DNA of 64,000 nucleotides from Spiribacter roseus (GCF_002813635.1 NZ_CP016382.1:1516001-1580000), one strand, 5' to 3'. Positions 30,521 to 39,777 are shown, counted from the stretch's first letter. Notes: generated from the sequence alone by a model not told the origin. Translations and numbers: made by a program.

Positions 30521-30769
30521 TCAGAAGGGCTTTTTCGAGAGCTCTCCGGCCAAGCTATTGGCTTGGGCGATCAGCATTACCGGCATATCAAACTTGCCTC
30601 CGGCACCGCCACTGGCTTCGATCAGGTCAAGGATCGCGCCGGGGAACTTCCCGGCAAGGTGTTCGAGCGTATTGCCCTCCAAACTGAGTCCTGGAATATC
30701 CGAGGACTCCACCAGCCAGACGCCCGCGTCTATGTCATGGATGGCTTTCACCACGATCATCTCCAACAT
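30521..30769 (-). CDS. Orphan HicB-like antitoxin (DUF1902-like)
   Basis: 82 residues from the ATG at 30769, supported by GGAGG 7 nt upstream. VVKAIHDIDAGVWLVESSDI followed by PGLSLEGNTLEHLAGKF has the partial RNase H-like fold pattern of HicB/DUF1902 proteins (aromatic VW, then PGL, then a helix). The usual toxin partner HicA, a small double-stranded-RNA-binding-like protein, is not visible on either side. It may be a remnant or a solitary regulator. It lies upstream of, and opposite to, the transposase gene. Confidence 0.6.
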   Translation of the reverse strand: MLEMIVVKAIHDIDAGVWLVESSDIPGLSLEGNTLEHLAGKFPGAILDLIEASGGAGGKFDMPVMLIAQANSLAGELSKKPF

Positions 30770-30853
30770 GAAACGGCCTCCAAACAAACCCAGCTCAATT
30801 GGTTTAGGCTACTTCTAGCGTATCCTCGCATCGTTTTGCCAAAGGATGGTCCA

Positions 30854-32038
30854 ATGGAAGCTTGGCTGTTACCCGTCGTGGCGTTTGCCTCTGGACTGAT
30901 GGTCGGCTTGGCCAGCGGTCGACGATTCAGGCGCGATCGGATCGCATGGGCTCAGCGCCGGCTTCAGTTGGTCGCACTGTCCTTGGAGGTCAAAAGCCTG
31001 CGAGCCAAGGTGGTCCCGGCGCAGAGTAACCGAACGCCGCCGGCTAAGCGGCGATTGGTACGAAGGCGACCGAGTCTAACGGGCTGGCAACGCTGGTTCA
31101 TTGGCAGCGCACACCGGCTTTTCCCATGGGTCACGCGCTTCATGCGCTTTACGCCGACGACGTACATCCAGTGGCTTCAAGGCAAAAGCCGCAAATCGCA
31201 CGCCGACAAGATCGCGGAGGGCAAGCGGCGCGGCCGACCATCGACGCCAGAATTCATTGTCGAGGCCATCTTGACAATCAAGCGCGAAAACTCCGGATAC
31301 AGCGCCCGACGTATCGCCAACATTATCTCTGGGGGTGAACTGCGCTTTCGCATCGGCAGAACGGTAGCATGTGACATCTTGAAGGCGAATGGCTTCAAGC
31401 CGGGACCAAAGAAGGGAAAGCTGCCGCCCCGTGAGGAGGAGCCTGGCTGGGTTACCACCCTCTACAACCAACACGTGATGGCGTTCGACTTCAAGACAGT
31501 CCTAGACCTGAAGGGCGACCAACTCTACATCCTCAATATCATCGATCATGGCCGCCGCGTCCTGCATTGGTCGCGTGCGACCTACTCGCCGTCGGCCGCG
31601 TGGGTCGCCCAGCAACTGCGGAACGCATTCATGGACATGGATGACTTGCCAGAGGCCATGGTGATGGATCGTGACCAGATTTTTCTCCCGATTGCCAGGC
31701 GGATACTACCGGCGATGAACATCAAGGTCGTACGCACCGCCTATAAATGCCCGTGGCAAAACGCAGTCGTGGAGCGATTTCACCGCACACTTGATGAGGA
31801 GCTCTTGCGTTACGTCCAACCGCACCACGATCGCCACTTGAACCGTTTGCTACGCGAATTCCGTCGCTATTACAACACCGCGAGGCCCCACATGCATAAC
31901 GGCGGGATTCCTCCGATTGCTCCCGACTTGAGCCAGAACCCCGCAGCAAACGATCCGGATTTTTTCAAAAAACCCCGGAGCCTTGTGCGCCGCAAGTGGC
32001 TGGGTGGCTTGCACTCGAGTTATCGCTGGGCCGCCTAA
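30854..32038 (+). CDS. DDE transposase/integrase-core protein with hydrophobic N-terminus
   Basis: 394 residues from the ATG at 30854. The rve-type catalytic core shows the three acidic residues in MAFDFKTVLD, EAMVMDRDQIF and NAVVERFHRTLDEEL, with a helix-turn-helix-like region (GYSARRIANIISGGELRFRI) before it. The N-terminus EAWLLPVVAFASGLMVGLAS is hydrophobic like a membrane helix, a feature shared by a family of integrase-core proteins that carry an ALRHQL-type segment after it. No flanking inverted repeats or target duplication were recognised. All three catalytic positions are present, so it may be intact. Confidence 0.75.
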   Translation: MEAWLLPVVAFASGLMVGLASGRRFRRDRIAWAQRRLQLVALSLEVKSLRAKVVPAQSNRTPPAKRRLVRRRPSLTGWQRWFIGSAHRLFPWVTRFMRFTPTTYIQWLQGKSRKSHADKIAEGKRRGRPSTPEFIVEAILTIKRENSGYSARRIANIISGGELRFRIGRTVACDILKANGFKPGPKKGKLPPREEEPGWVTTLYNQHVMAFDFKTVLDLKGDQLYILNIIDHGRRVLHWSRATYSPSAAWVAQQLRNAFMDMDDLPEAMVMDRDQIFLPIARRILPAMNIKVVRTAYKCPWQNAVVERFHRTLDEELLRYVQPHHDRHLNRLLREFRRYYNTARPHMHNGGIPPIAPDLSQNPAANDPDFFKKPRSLVRRKWLGGLHSSYRWAA

Positions 32039-32279
32039 AGGCTCAGGACTCTTGGCGGACCTCGATCCCATCATCGGCGACGCGTGCCGAGATCCCAATG
32101 CGTCCGGAATTCCGCGCGCCTTGGACAAATTGTCACCGAATGCCCGATTTAAAGCTCCTACCAAGCAACGGCCACCCGGCGTGCGCGCATCGGCGCCCGG
32201 AGCCAGGTCCGAAACCTGCCGGGACTCGCTCAAAAATGGGGCAATTGAGTTTCTGGCCACTACAGTGAAGATGATTGCT

Positions 32280-33956
32280 TTAAACATGGTTTGGCTCTTG
32301 AACGCTGTATCCAAAGAACTCTACCCAAGGGTCTAGCTTGCTACGGCAGTGTTCATCGAACAAGAATAGGTAGTTTCCATACGAGGTCTGTACGCCAAGG
32401 GTCAGGCCCTTGCGGACGTTGGCGTAGCTTGGCGTGCGCACGGCTCGCTTTTTCGAGTGCTCGGTGAAGTTAAGCACATCTTCGTGCCAGTCCACACCGA
32501 GGAAGTCGATCACTCGACGGATTGTCGGCTCAAAGTCAGTCACCAGTTCATCGTAGCGCACGTAGCACACCCGCTCTGTCTGGCCGGGAAAGGCGGTAAA
32601 CCAGCTGCTCATGACGTAGTCGTAGAGCTCGCAGGCGCTGTGTATGTCGTTAAACGCCGCCATGGCCTGGTTTTGCTTGTAGCGCTGCTTGAAGTTCGAC
32701 AGCACCACGTCGTAGGGGTGGCGGATCGAGAAGACATAGCGCTTTTCGGGGAAGAGCTTCTCCAGATAGGCGATGTTCGCTGCAAGGATCGGGGTTTTAT
32801 CGATCTTCACGGCCCGATCGGTGTCCAGGTGACGGTCCAGCGCCCGGTAGTAGCGGTAGCGGTGATCCAGGGCCGCCTTGTGGACATCCGCCTCACTGGC
32901 CTGCTCGCCTTTGCTCTTGACCGTGGCGAAGGCCCCGTCGTAACTCGAGACCAGTGCTCCCGTCTCCTCAGCCGTTGATACCGCCGGGTGGGCGGCTAGC
33001 GCATTCTCAAGCAACGTCGTGCCTGAGCGTGGGAAGCCGGTCATGATGAAGTAATCCCGCCGCTCATCCTCCGGCAGTGAGGGGATCACCCGCTCACGTC
33101 TGGCCTCCAGAGAGCGGATAAACGCCTCTGGGGTATAGCGCTCCTCCGCGAGCGCCTTATTTTGTATTTCGAAGGACTGCACCGCCTCGGCATGGCGGTT
33201 GCTTTTCTCCAGGCAAAGGGCGTGTAGGTGACGGAACGTAGCGCCGAGCCCGCCGGTGGCTGCGAGCACTCCGGAGCGCTCGATAAAGTCTAAACACCGC
33301 TGCCAGTCCTTGGACCAATAAAGCCGATACGCTTGCCAGTAGGCTTTGGGTATCTCACAGCCCTTGAGCCCCTCACAAAGCTTACCGAATCGGGAGAAAT
33401 GCTCCTGAGCGTCTTCGCGCTCGAAAAGGCGCAGGACATCGAGCACGCGTGAGGCGTGCGACGGCTGCTCGATAAACAACAAGCGCAGATAGTAGGGCCA
33501 GGCCACCTGGTAACCAAGGCTCCCCGCTGCCACCTCGGCGGCTTGGCGCAGGTAGGCCGGATCACCCTCAGCGAGGAAAAGCCGATGGCATGCAGCTACC
33601 TCCACTCTCTGATCACCATCGCGCATGGCAGTGATCAACGCCTTATGCAGTCCTTGAGGCTGATCGGCCTGCGCCGCCTCGAGCTCAACTAAACGATCCG
33701 CAGAGTCGAAAAACCCGGAGCGTATAAAAAGATCAATCAGTTTGCGGCGCAAATACCCGCTCCGCTCAGCGATGTGCATCGCAAGGCGCAGCGTTTTCGT
33801 GCTGAGCGTCTCAGAGGCACCAAGCAGCTCGGTCATCGCATAGGAGCGGATGCAGGGATCATGGATCTGCAGTCGCTTCTCCCAACCCCGCGCGCTCGTA
33901 TCATCAATCAGCCTAGGTATCAGTGCACTGGCCTGTGAGAGTTTGATTTCTTCCAT
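32280..33956 (-). CDS. PAPS-dependent sulfotransferase with N-terminal repeat domain
   Basis: Transfers sulfate from PAPS to a protein or glycan acceptor. Of its 558 residues, about the first 290 are helical and TPR-like. The C-terminal half is a sulfotransferase domain with the 5'-phosphosulfate loop GFPRSGTT (307-314) and the 3'-phosphate motif YVFSIRHPYDVVLSNF (407-422). There is no signal peptide. It lies 125 nt downstream of the S-layer-like gene beyond terminator-like hairpins. The ATG follows a T6 run and lacks a recognisable Shine-Dalgarno, so the start or expression mode is uncertain. The substrate could be the surface glycan or S-layer protein; this is inference. Confidence 0.85.
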   Translation of the reverse strand: MEEIKLSQASALIPRLIDDTSARGWEKRLQIHDPCIRSYAMTELLGASETLSTKTLRLAMHIAERSGYLRRKLIDLFIRSGFFDSADRLVELEAAQADQPQGLHKALITAMRDGDQRVEVAACHRLFLAEGDPAYLRQAAEVAAGSLGYQVAWPYYLRLLFIEQPSHASRVLDVLRLFEREDAQEHFSRFGKLCEGLKGCEIPKAYWQAYRLYWSKDWQRCLDFIERSGVLAATGGLGATFRHLHALCLEKSNRHAEAVQSFEIQNKALAEERYTPEAFIRSLEARRERVIPSLPEDERRDYFIMTGFPRSGTTLLENALAAHPAVSTAEETGALVSSYDGAFATVKSKGEQASEADVHKAALDHRYRYYRALDRHLDTDRAVKIDKTPILAANIAYLEKLFPEKRYVFSIRHPYDVVLSNFKQRYKQNQAMAAFNDIHSACELYDYVMSSWFTAFPGQTERVCYVRYDELVTDFEPTIRRVIDFLGVDWHEDVLNFTEHSKKRAVRTPSYANVRKGLTLGVQTSYGNYLFLFDEHCRSKLDPWVEFFGYSVQEPNHV

Positions 33957-33958
33957 GT

Positions 33959-33978
33959 AAAAAACACCCTAGCAGGGT
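33959..33978 (-). terminator. Second terminator-like hairpin ahead of the sulfotransferase gene
   Basis: On the minus strand ACCCT-GCT-AGGGT, then G and six T, ending 2 nt before the sulfotransferase ATG. The stem is only 5 bp. It may be a back-up terminator for the S-layer gene or part of a start-proximal switch. Confidence 0.4.
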
Positions 33979-34012
33979 CACGCGCGACCCTTTTCATGCT
34001 CTTGCTACGTAG

Positions 34013-34047
34013 AAAAAAGCCCCCGCCACTAAGTGACGAGGGCTTTT
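34013..34047 (-). terminator. Intrinsic terminator after the S-layer-like gene
   Basis: On the minus strand GCCCTCGTCAC and GTGGCGGGGGC form an 11-bp stem (two wobbles) with a TTA loop, followed by six T. It is flanked by four A on the other side, so it could act in both directions. It begins 34 nt after the stop codon of the 1603-residue gene. Confidence 0.9.
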
Positions 34048-34081
34048 CTTATCAACCGTTCCTCAGGTGAGGATTCGTCGG

Positions 34082-37000
34082 TTAGGGGATGTCAATGATC
34101 GTTGTACCAGTGTTGTAGTCTGCTACACCACCAACCAAGACGATTGAATCATCGAGATCGGTAACGGCATCGTTACCATCGACTGTCGTGTCGGCGACGA
34201 GCACATCGGCAGGACTATCGCCGGAGTCTTGCACCGTAAACGTACCGGCATTTGCATCGAAGGTGCCCTGGAAGGCGTAGACGCCGTCATCAGCATCCGC
34301 GAGACCAGTGAAATCTGACGCACCCTTCAGCGCGTTGGTTTCCAGTCCGCCGGCAATTTGCAAGACATCGCCGTTAGCATCGCTGAAGTCCTCGACAACA
34401 TCGACGCCGTTATCATATGTAGCCTCGGCATTGCCATCAGCAACGGCTGTGGAGTCAACGCCATCGTCCGCGGTCTGGACAAAGATGTTCGCCCCAGCAC
34501 CGCCAGTCAGCGTATCAGCACCACCTCGGCCCGTGAGCACGTCCTCACCGTCGCCGCCAATTAGCTCGTTTTCACCGCTTGTGCCGAGCAACGAAAAATC
34601 GTCATTAGTACCGTCCTCGGCGCTCGCATCTACGTTAGAGAAGTTTGAATAACCAGCGAGTGCGCCGCTATTTGCGAGCTTCGAATCACCGAAGGTATCC
34701 AAATCGACAATGTTTTGAGTTTCCGCACCGGACGCAAGTCCATCCGCAATCACGATCGTGTCGCTACCGCTTCCACCGTCAACGCTGTCGTTGTCTACGC
34801 TATCCAACGTGGTGATATTGATGATGTCGTTGCCATCTCCGAGGTTAATCGTGTCGAGCTTAGCCGTACCCGTAACCTCATTGTCTTCATCCGAGCCAGT
34901 GATCTCAGCTCCCGAACCGTTGCTGTAACTCGACAGATCCACATCCTCAAAGCCCTGCTGTACAGCGCTGTTTGTGGAGCCGTTGAATACGCCAATCTGA
35001 TCGCCCTCAGCGGACAGGTCCACGGTCATGCCACCCAGGGCACCACTGAAGACCACTTCGAGGAGATCGTGGCCGTCGCCACCATCGAGCACGTCGTCTG
35101 GATTCTCCATCGCGACTGTGTCGTCACCGCTACCGGCGGTGATAGTCATCGCCGCTGTGCTCTCGCGGGCGCTCGAACCAACTACGAGGTCACTCGCAAA
35201 CTCCTCGGCATCCACGGTGGTAACGCTGTCGACCAGCGAATCACTACCTTCGAACGTGACCGTTTTGCCAGCCTCACCACCGGTGAGGTTGACCGTGACA
35301 TCGTTTTCGTTGGTTGTGCCAGTCAAAGAGATATTGTGATTCTCAAAAGACCCGCCCACTTCTTTAACATGGTCAAAGGTCAGCGTTTCGACGTCGTCGA
35401 CCACAAATGTCGCCTTTTCCGACGCCGTGTTGACGTTGTCAGTAGCTGCGAGGTTGATCGTAGCCGCGTCATTCGAACCGGAGGTTTCAGCGTAGCTCAG
35501 GGTAAGTGTTGAATTTTCAACGCCCTGAGCTTTCGTTAACTGACCCGCGGATGCGGCGGTCAATCCAGCTTGCACAGCGACACCAGCAGCAAGACCTGTG
35601 AAAGTCAGGTTGCTGTCGCTGTCAACAGCAACAACATTCACATCTGTGGCATTCGTGAAGTCGTAGGTGCTATTCCCGTCTTCCTTGATACCAATGGTGT
35701 CAATCGCCGTTGTGTTGAATTGGTAGTTGTTGCTGGAGCTCTCTGGTGTTGCATCAACACTCACAACATCGTCCGAGCTCGACGTGCCGGTGATCTCGAA
35801 AGTCCGGTCATCGATGCTGTTTTCGTCGATTTCGATATCAACGTAACCGGCAAACTCGGAAGCATCAAAGGACTCAATACTTCCCTCACCGACCAACTCG
35901 CCACTAGCCGTAGCAAACTTATCAGACGCCTCACCGCCAGAAACGGTGATGTCGTTGACGTTTGCGTCATTCAGACCGGTGTCGGTAGTGATCTCGATGT
36001 CATCGCCAGCCTTCACGGTGAAGTTGATTACTTCCACGTTGCTGATATTGCTCGTGTTATTGAAGCCATTTTTGACATCAATGTTGAGCGTGTCATTGCC
36101 ACCAGCACCATTAACTGTCTCCGCCTTACCGGTGAAGTTAGTGATGGTGATGACGTCATCGTTGCCGGTACCGGTGATGTCATGTGCATCATTGGCGTCG
36201 CCATTGACAGTGACATCAAGCGCCAGGGCATTCGCGTCATCCGATCCAACGATGACGGTTGAACCAGCGTAAGTGCCGGCGGCGACAGTGCTTGTCGACG
36301 CGGAGAGCTTATTGCTGCCGCTGTTGAGATTCAGAGTCGTATCACCGTTGCCGTCTGTGATCTCTAAAGTAGTGGCGTCGAGGCCAGACACGTCAAGGTC
36401 AGCATTCGCATTCGAATTTGTATCGAGGTCGGCAATCACCGCCGTCTCGATGTCTTCTGCGACGAGCGTGGCGTCAGTGGTGCCAGTCCGGTCGGCAAGC
36501 TCAAAGGTGATGGAGTCGTTCTCACCGGTTGCATCAGCAAGGCTTACATCAAGGGTGCCCGTGTAATTAACGTTTGCGTCATTACCAAGGCGCAGAGCAA
36601 CACCACTGGCGAGCTCTGTCAGCGTGACGTCCTGGCCTGCCGATACCGCGATGGTCTCAGCACCCGTGATAGCCGAAGCATCGATGCTGGATGCATTACT
36701 ACTGGTCTCAAGCTCGATGTCTTCGACATCCGAGATGCTCAGCGCGCCAGTCGTTTCATCGAGCCCGTCGATATCCGCAATGACGGTGTCGTCTCCAGCC
36801 CCGCCGGTTACGCTGTCGTTGTTATCAAGTGTGGACCCAAAGTCGACCTTGGAATCTTCCTGTGCGAGCGTCACATCGACGTCGCCTTCAGCCAGCGTGG
36901 CATCCAGCCCCGCGGTGAGGTCGGAGGCATCCAGCGTCGTTAGCTCAGTGGAAGAACTAGTGGCCGTGAGGTTCAGCTTCGTGTCACCGGAAATGTTGAG

Positions 37001-38893
37001 CGTCTCGATATCGTTCGCGTCAAACGAATCCACTCGGTTGGTGATTTCGTTCGCATCGGCAGAACGCGTGGACTCCAGATTGACTGTCTCGAAGGTGTCT
37101 GCCGTTAGTTCGTCGATGTCATTCGTATTGTTAACATCCGAAGCGTCCACAATCTGAAGATCCAACAGATTATCGTTCGTGTCGGTCTCGCTAGCGATCG
37201 AAACTTTGGTGTTCCCATCATCCCCGTCGTTGGCGTCGTTACGCAGAACAATAGTCTGATCGGTGTGATTGGTGATCTTCTCGATGTTGTTGCTTGCTTG
37301 GAGATCATCAACCTCGACGTCGAATGTCACGACATCCGCTGGCAGTTCACTCAGGTCGTAGACCTGATTATCATTTTCGTCGTGGACCCCGATTGCGACA
37401 GTCTCAATGCCAGTCACACCCGCGAAATTGTCAGTGCTGAAGGAGTCGCTGTCCCCAACAAGTGTCATATCGATCTGATCATCGCCAGAACCGCCTTCGA
37501 CGGTGTCGTTTTTGTCTAGCTTGGCGGCAAAGTCGAACGTGTCATCGCCGCTGCCACCGGTGATGGACAGGTTCGCGTCTTGACTCGCAGTAAGCGTTAG
37601 GTCCCCGCTAAAGTCTTCGGCGTCGAACGTTGTAACGTTGTTGCTATTGCCACCATCAGGCGTTTTGATCGAGAGATCTTGATCACCCGTGATATTGATC
37701 GTCTCGAGATCGGCACCCTCGATGTTGTTAATCGAGTTGCCGCCGGTCTCTTCGATGTTCGTGCTGTTAATGTCGTAAGTCTTGAAGCCGTCCACCCTAA
37801 GGTCCGGCCCCTCGTTACTATCGACAATCGGTCCCACGCCATCCAGCACGATTGAGACAGCGTCATTCTCTTCGGTCACGCTCGTGGCGAAATTGACCTG
37901 ATAGTCAGCCTCTGTGGAATGCGCGCCGCGCATACCCACCGTCGCCAACTCATTGACGTTATCCACAATCAGGGATTCGTTATCGTTGCCGTCCTCGGTC
38001 TTGACAGACCAGAACTGCTCAACGCCGCTCATGGCATCAGCGTCGAGCGTCGTATCATTATTGTCATCGCGTCCAGTGATATTCACAACCGGGACATTCT
38101 CGACGCTGGCAGGGTTGGTGTCGGAGTTCATCCGGTAGATTTTCAGGACGTCGTCGCCGCCGACGCCATCGATGACTGAGTCGACCAGGTTCGAGGAATC
38201 GGTGCGGAAGATATCGTCAAGCTCGGATGGGTTGTCATCAGAAGGAGAGACGTTTGAGTTGGCACCACCTGTGATCACTGCGCCACTTGTAGTGAGCGTG
38301 AAAGTCTCCCCGCCAAGGGCCGCAACTTCCGTATCAACGAATGACTCCACGGCCTGTGGGGTTGACGTATCAGTATCGACCTTCACCGCGTCAAGAAGCG
38401 CCTCAGACAGATCAACGTCTTCTTGGCTCGGCGCGCCCGGCTCACTGACATCGGTGCCATAATAGTTCGCCACGGCAACTTTGTTCTGCAGGAGGTCGCG
38501 ACTCTGCTGCGTCAGCTCGCTGCCGCCCTCTGAGTCGAGCAAGCTGCTAATCATGTCGACAATGACATCACCCGGCTCGCGACTGTCCATGGCGCTCGTC
38601 CAGAAGTCGATACCGTCCTGATCCTGCTCGCCCTCTCCACGTCCGAGGACGTTCTCGTAAAAGCTGCGAACAATCTCTTCGTTCGTCAGGGACTCGGGGT
38701 AGTACCCGTTCGAACTCGCGCTCTCGAACATGTCCTGCGCGATTGATTTGAGCGCCGCTTCGTTTCCGAGCTCCTCCTGTCGCGCTTCCAGGCCCTGCAC
38801 CCAAAACCCGAGGCCATCGCTATCCGGGGCCCGTCCAATCAAGCCCACATAGAGCTCTGAAATTTGCTCACGCATCTGTTCGGTGATCGCCAT
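34082..38893 (-). CDS. RsaA-like S-layer / large RTX type I secretion substrate
   Basis: Predicted surface-layer or surface-associated calcium-binding protein of 1603 residues. The N-terminus has two DUF4214-like modules (YVGLIGRAPDSDGLGFW at 15-31; FYENVLGRGEGEQDQDGIDF at 78-97), recalling the LPS-anchoring N-terminus of Caulobacter RsaA. The body is built of beta-type repeats such as ETLNISGD and TTLDASDL with scattered RTX nonapeptides (GGSGDDTF, GGDGHDLL). A compact RTX block lies at about 1435-1470, and the last 80 residues are a hydrophobic/acidic tail suited to type I export. There is no signal peptide and no cysteine, and D, N and T are very abundant. Shine-Dalgarno GGAGG precedes the ATG. 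The exporter genes lie upstream at 48580-53130. Confidence 0.82.
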   Translation of the reverse strand: MAITEQMREQISELYVGLIGRAPDSDGLGFWVQGLEARQEELGNEAALKSIAQDMFESASSNGYYPESLTNEEIVRSFYENVLGRGEGEQDQDGIDFWTSAMDSREPGDVIVDMISSLLDSEGGSELTQQSRDLLQNKVAVANYYGTDVSEPGAPSQEDVDLSEALLDAVKVDTDTSTPQAVESFVDTEVAALGGETFTLTTSGAVITGGANSNVSPSDDNPSELDDIFRTDSSNLVDSVIDGVGGDDVLKIYRMNSDTNPASVENVPVVNITGRDDNNDTTLDADAMSGVEQFWSVKTEDGNDNESLIVDNVNELATVGMRGAHSTEADYQVNFATSVTEENDAVSIVLDGVGPIVDSNEGPDLRVDGFKTYDINSTNIEETGGNSINNIEGADLETINITGDQDLSIKTPDGGNSNNVTTFDAEDFSGDLTLTASQDANLSITGGSGDDTFDFAAKLDKNDTVEGGSGDDQIDMTLVGDSDSFSTDNFAGVTGIETVAIGVHDENDNQVYDLSELPADVVTFDVEVDDLQASNNIEKITNHTDQTIVLRNDANDGDDGNTKVSIASETDTNDNLLDLQIVDASDVNNTNDIDELTADTFETVNLESTRSADANEITNRVDSFDANDIETLNISGDTKLNLTATSSSTELTTLDASDLTAGLDATLAEGDVDVTLAQEDSKVDFGSTLDNNDSVTGGAGDDTVIADIDGLDETTGALSISDVEDIELETSSNASSIDASAITGAETIAVSAGQDVTLTELASGVALRLGNDANVNYTGTLDVSLADATGENDSITFELADRTGTTDATLVAEDIETAVIADLDTNSNANADLDVSGLDATTLEITDGNGDTTLNLNSGSNKLSASTSTVAAGTYAGSTVIVGSDDANALALDVTVNGDANDAHDITGTGNDDVITITNFTGKAETVNGAGGNDTLNIDVKNGFNNTSNISNVEVINFTVKAGDDIEITTDTGLNDANVNDITVSGGEASDKFATASGELVGEGSIESFDASEFAGYVDIEIDENSIDDRTFEITGTSSSDDVVSVDATPESSSNNYQFNTTAIDTIGIKEDGNSTYDFTNATDVNVVAVDSDSNLTFTGLAAGVAVQAGLTAASAGQLTKAQGVENSTLTLSYAETSGSNDAATINLAATDNVNTASEKATFVVDDVETLTFDHVKEVGGSFENHNISLTGTTNENDVTVNLTGGEAGKTVTFEGSDSLVDSVTTVDAEEFASDLVVGSSARESTAAMTITAGSGDDTVAMENPDDVLDGGDGHDLLEVVFSGALGGMTVDLSAEGDQIGVFNGSTNSAVQQGFEDVDLSSYSNGSGAEITGSDEDNEVTGTAKLDTINLGDGNDIINITTLDSVDNDSVDGGSGSDTIVIADGLASGAETQNIVDLDTFGDSKLANSGALAGYSNFSNVDASAEDGTNDDFSLLGTSGENELIGGDGEDVLTGRGGADTLTGGAGANIFVQTADDGVDSTAVADGNAEATYDNGVDVVEDFSDANGDVLQIAGGLETNALKGASDFTGLADADDGVYAFQGTFDANAGTFTVQDSGDSPADVLVADTTVDGNDAVTDLDDSIVLVGGVADYNTGTTIIDIP

Positions 38894-39040
38894 CTCGGTT
38901 GTCCTCCGACAAAACCAAAATTCAAATTGGGCCCCAAAGCTTCCTACTCACTTCCGCTCTGGCAACCGTGTTCTTCACTGATTACAGCGAATCTGGGTCA
39001 AGCATGCCTCATGAATCTGATCGGTTCAACACCCCCAGCA

Positions 39041-39061
39041 GCAGTGTCACCGCAGTGTCAC
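39041..39061. repeat. Two direct copies of GCAGTGTCAC upstream of the S-layer-like gene
   Basis: Two 10-bp copies with 11-bp period, i.e. one helical turn apart, 148-168 bp before the start codon of the S-layer-like gene. Such spacing suits a dimeric or tandem-binding regulator. No consensus promoter could be assigned in the 197-nt gap, so function is inference. Confidence 0.4.
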
Positions 39062-39090
39062 GGTATTACCCACAGCCATATCATCACCGG

Positions 39091-39777
39091 TTACAGCTGG
39101 TAGGCCACTGTCCGAACGGCTGCGTCCCGACCGTCATCGGGAGCGTGCACCTCACATAGCATCTGACTGTCACGGTACGCTAAGCCAAATGGCGGCGCGT
39201 CTAATTCCACCCCGCTATTCACCCGTAACCGAGTCGAACCACCCGCCGGCATATCCTCGTTTGGTGACCAGCACTCGCCAGTAGGCACATGCTCTGTCAC
39301 GATCAGCCAGCGATAGGGCCGCGCCGCGTTGATGCGCCTCACGATACTCGCGATGTCATCGTTCGGCAGATGTTGGAGCACTTGCCGCAGGAAACCGACA
39401 TCCCCAGCGGGTAAGGAGCACGCGGCGATGTCCCGCTGCTCGAAGCGAACGGGTAAAGCACGGTAGCGACTACGATTTTGGCGAATGATCAGGCCAGAGA
39501 CATCGCAGGCGAGGAACTCACGCGCCGGGTCGGTGAAGTGCCGACCGACGTTGAAATCGCCACAGCCAAGATCGACAAGGCGATCAACGCCCGGATGGCT
39601 CGCCAGAAATTCGTTCACGGCAGCGACGTATTGGTCCACGAAGACGGGCTCGTGCGAGCCACGCCCTGACTCACGCTCGCCGTTGGGCGCTTGTCCCCAC
39701 TGGCCCCGCCGGTAGATTCCCTCGAATACCCGACGACGATGCATCGCGGCGAGACGATTGGCCAGCCAGCCGATCAT
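39091..39777 (-). CDS. SAM-dependent methyltransferase of the surface-glycan operon
   Basis: 228 residues with a class I methyltransferase fold: LVDLGCGDFNVGRHF (motif I, about residues 67-81), then LACDVSGLIIRQN and FLRQVLQHLPNDDI. It overlaps the triple glycosyltransferase by 4 nt and is the last gene of the operon, before the S-layer-like gene. It probably methylates a sugar or the glycan end, but the acceptor is unknown; no close named relative is recognised. Confidence 0.8.
   Translation of the reverse strand: MIGWLANRLAAMHRRRVFEGIYRRGQWGQAPNGERESGRGSHEPVFVDQYVAAVNEFLASHPGVDRLVDLGCGDFNVGRHFTDPAREFLACDVSGLIIRQNRSRYRALPVRFEQRDIAACSLPAGDVGFLRQVLQHLPNDDIASIVRRINAARPYRWLIVTEHVPTGECWSPNEDMPAGGSTRLRVNSGVELDAPPFGLAYRDSQMLCEVHAPDDGRDAAVRTVAYQL

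Noticed and set aside
32039..32279. Short gene between the transposase and the sulfotransferase
   Set aside because: Frames on both strands lack start signals and similarity; the stretch is probably element flank or 3' non-coding DNA.
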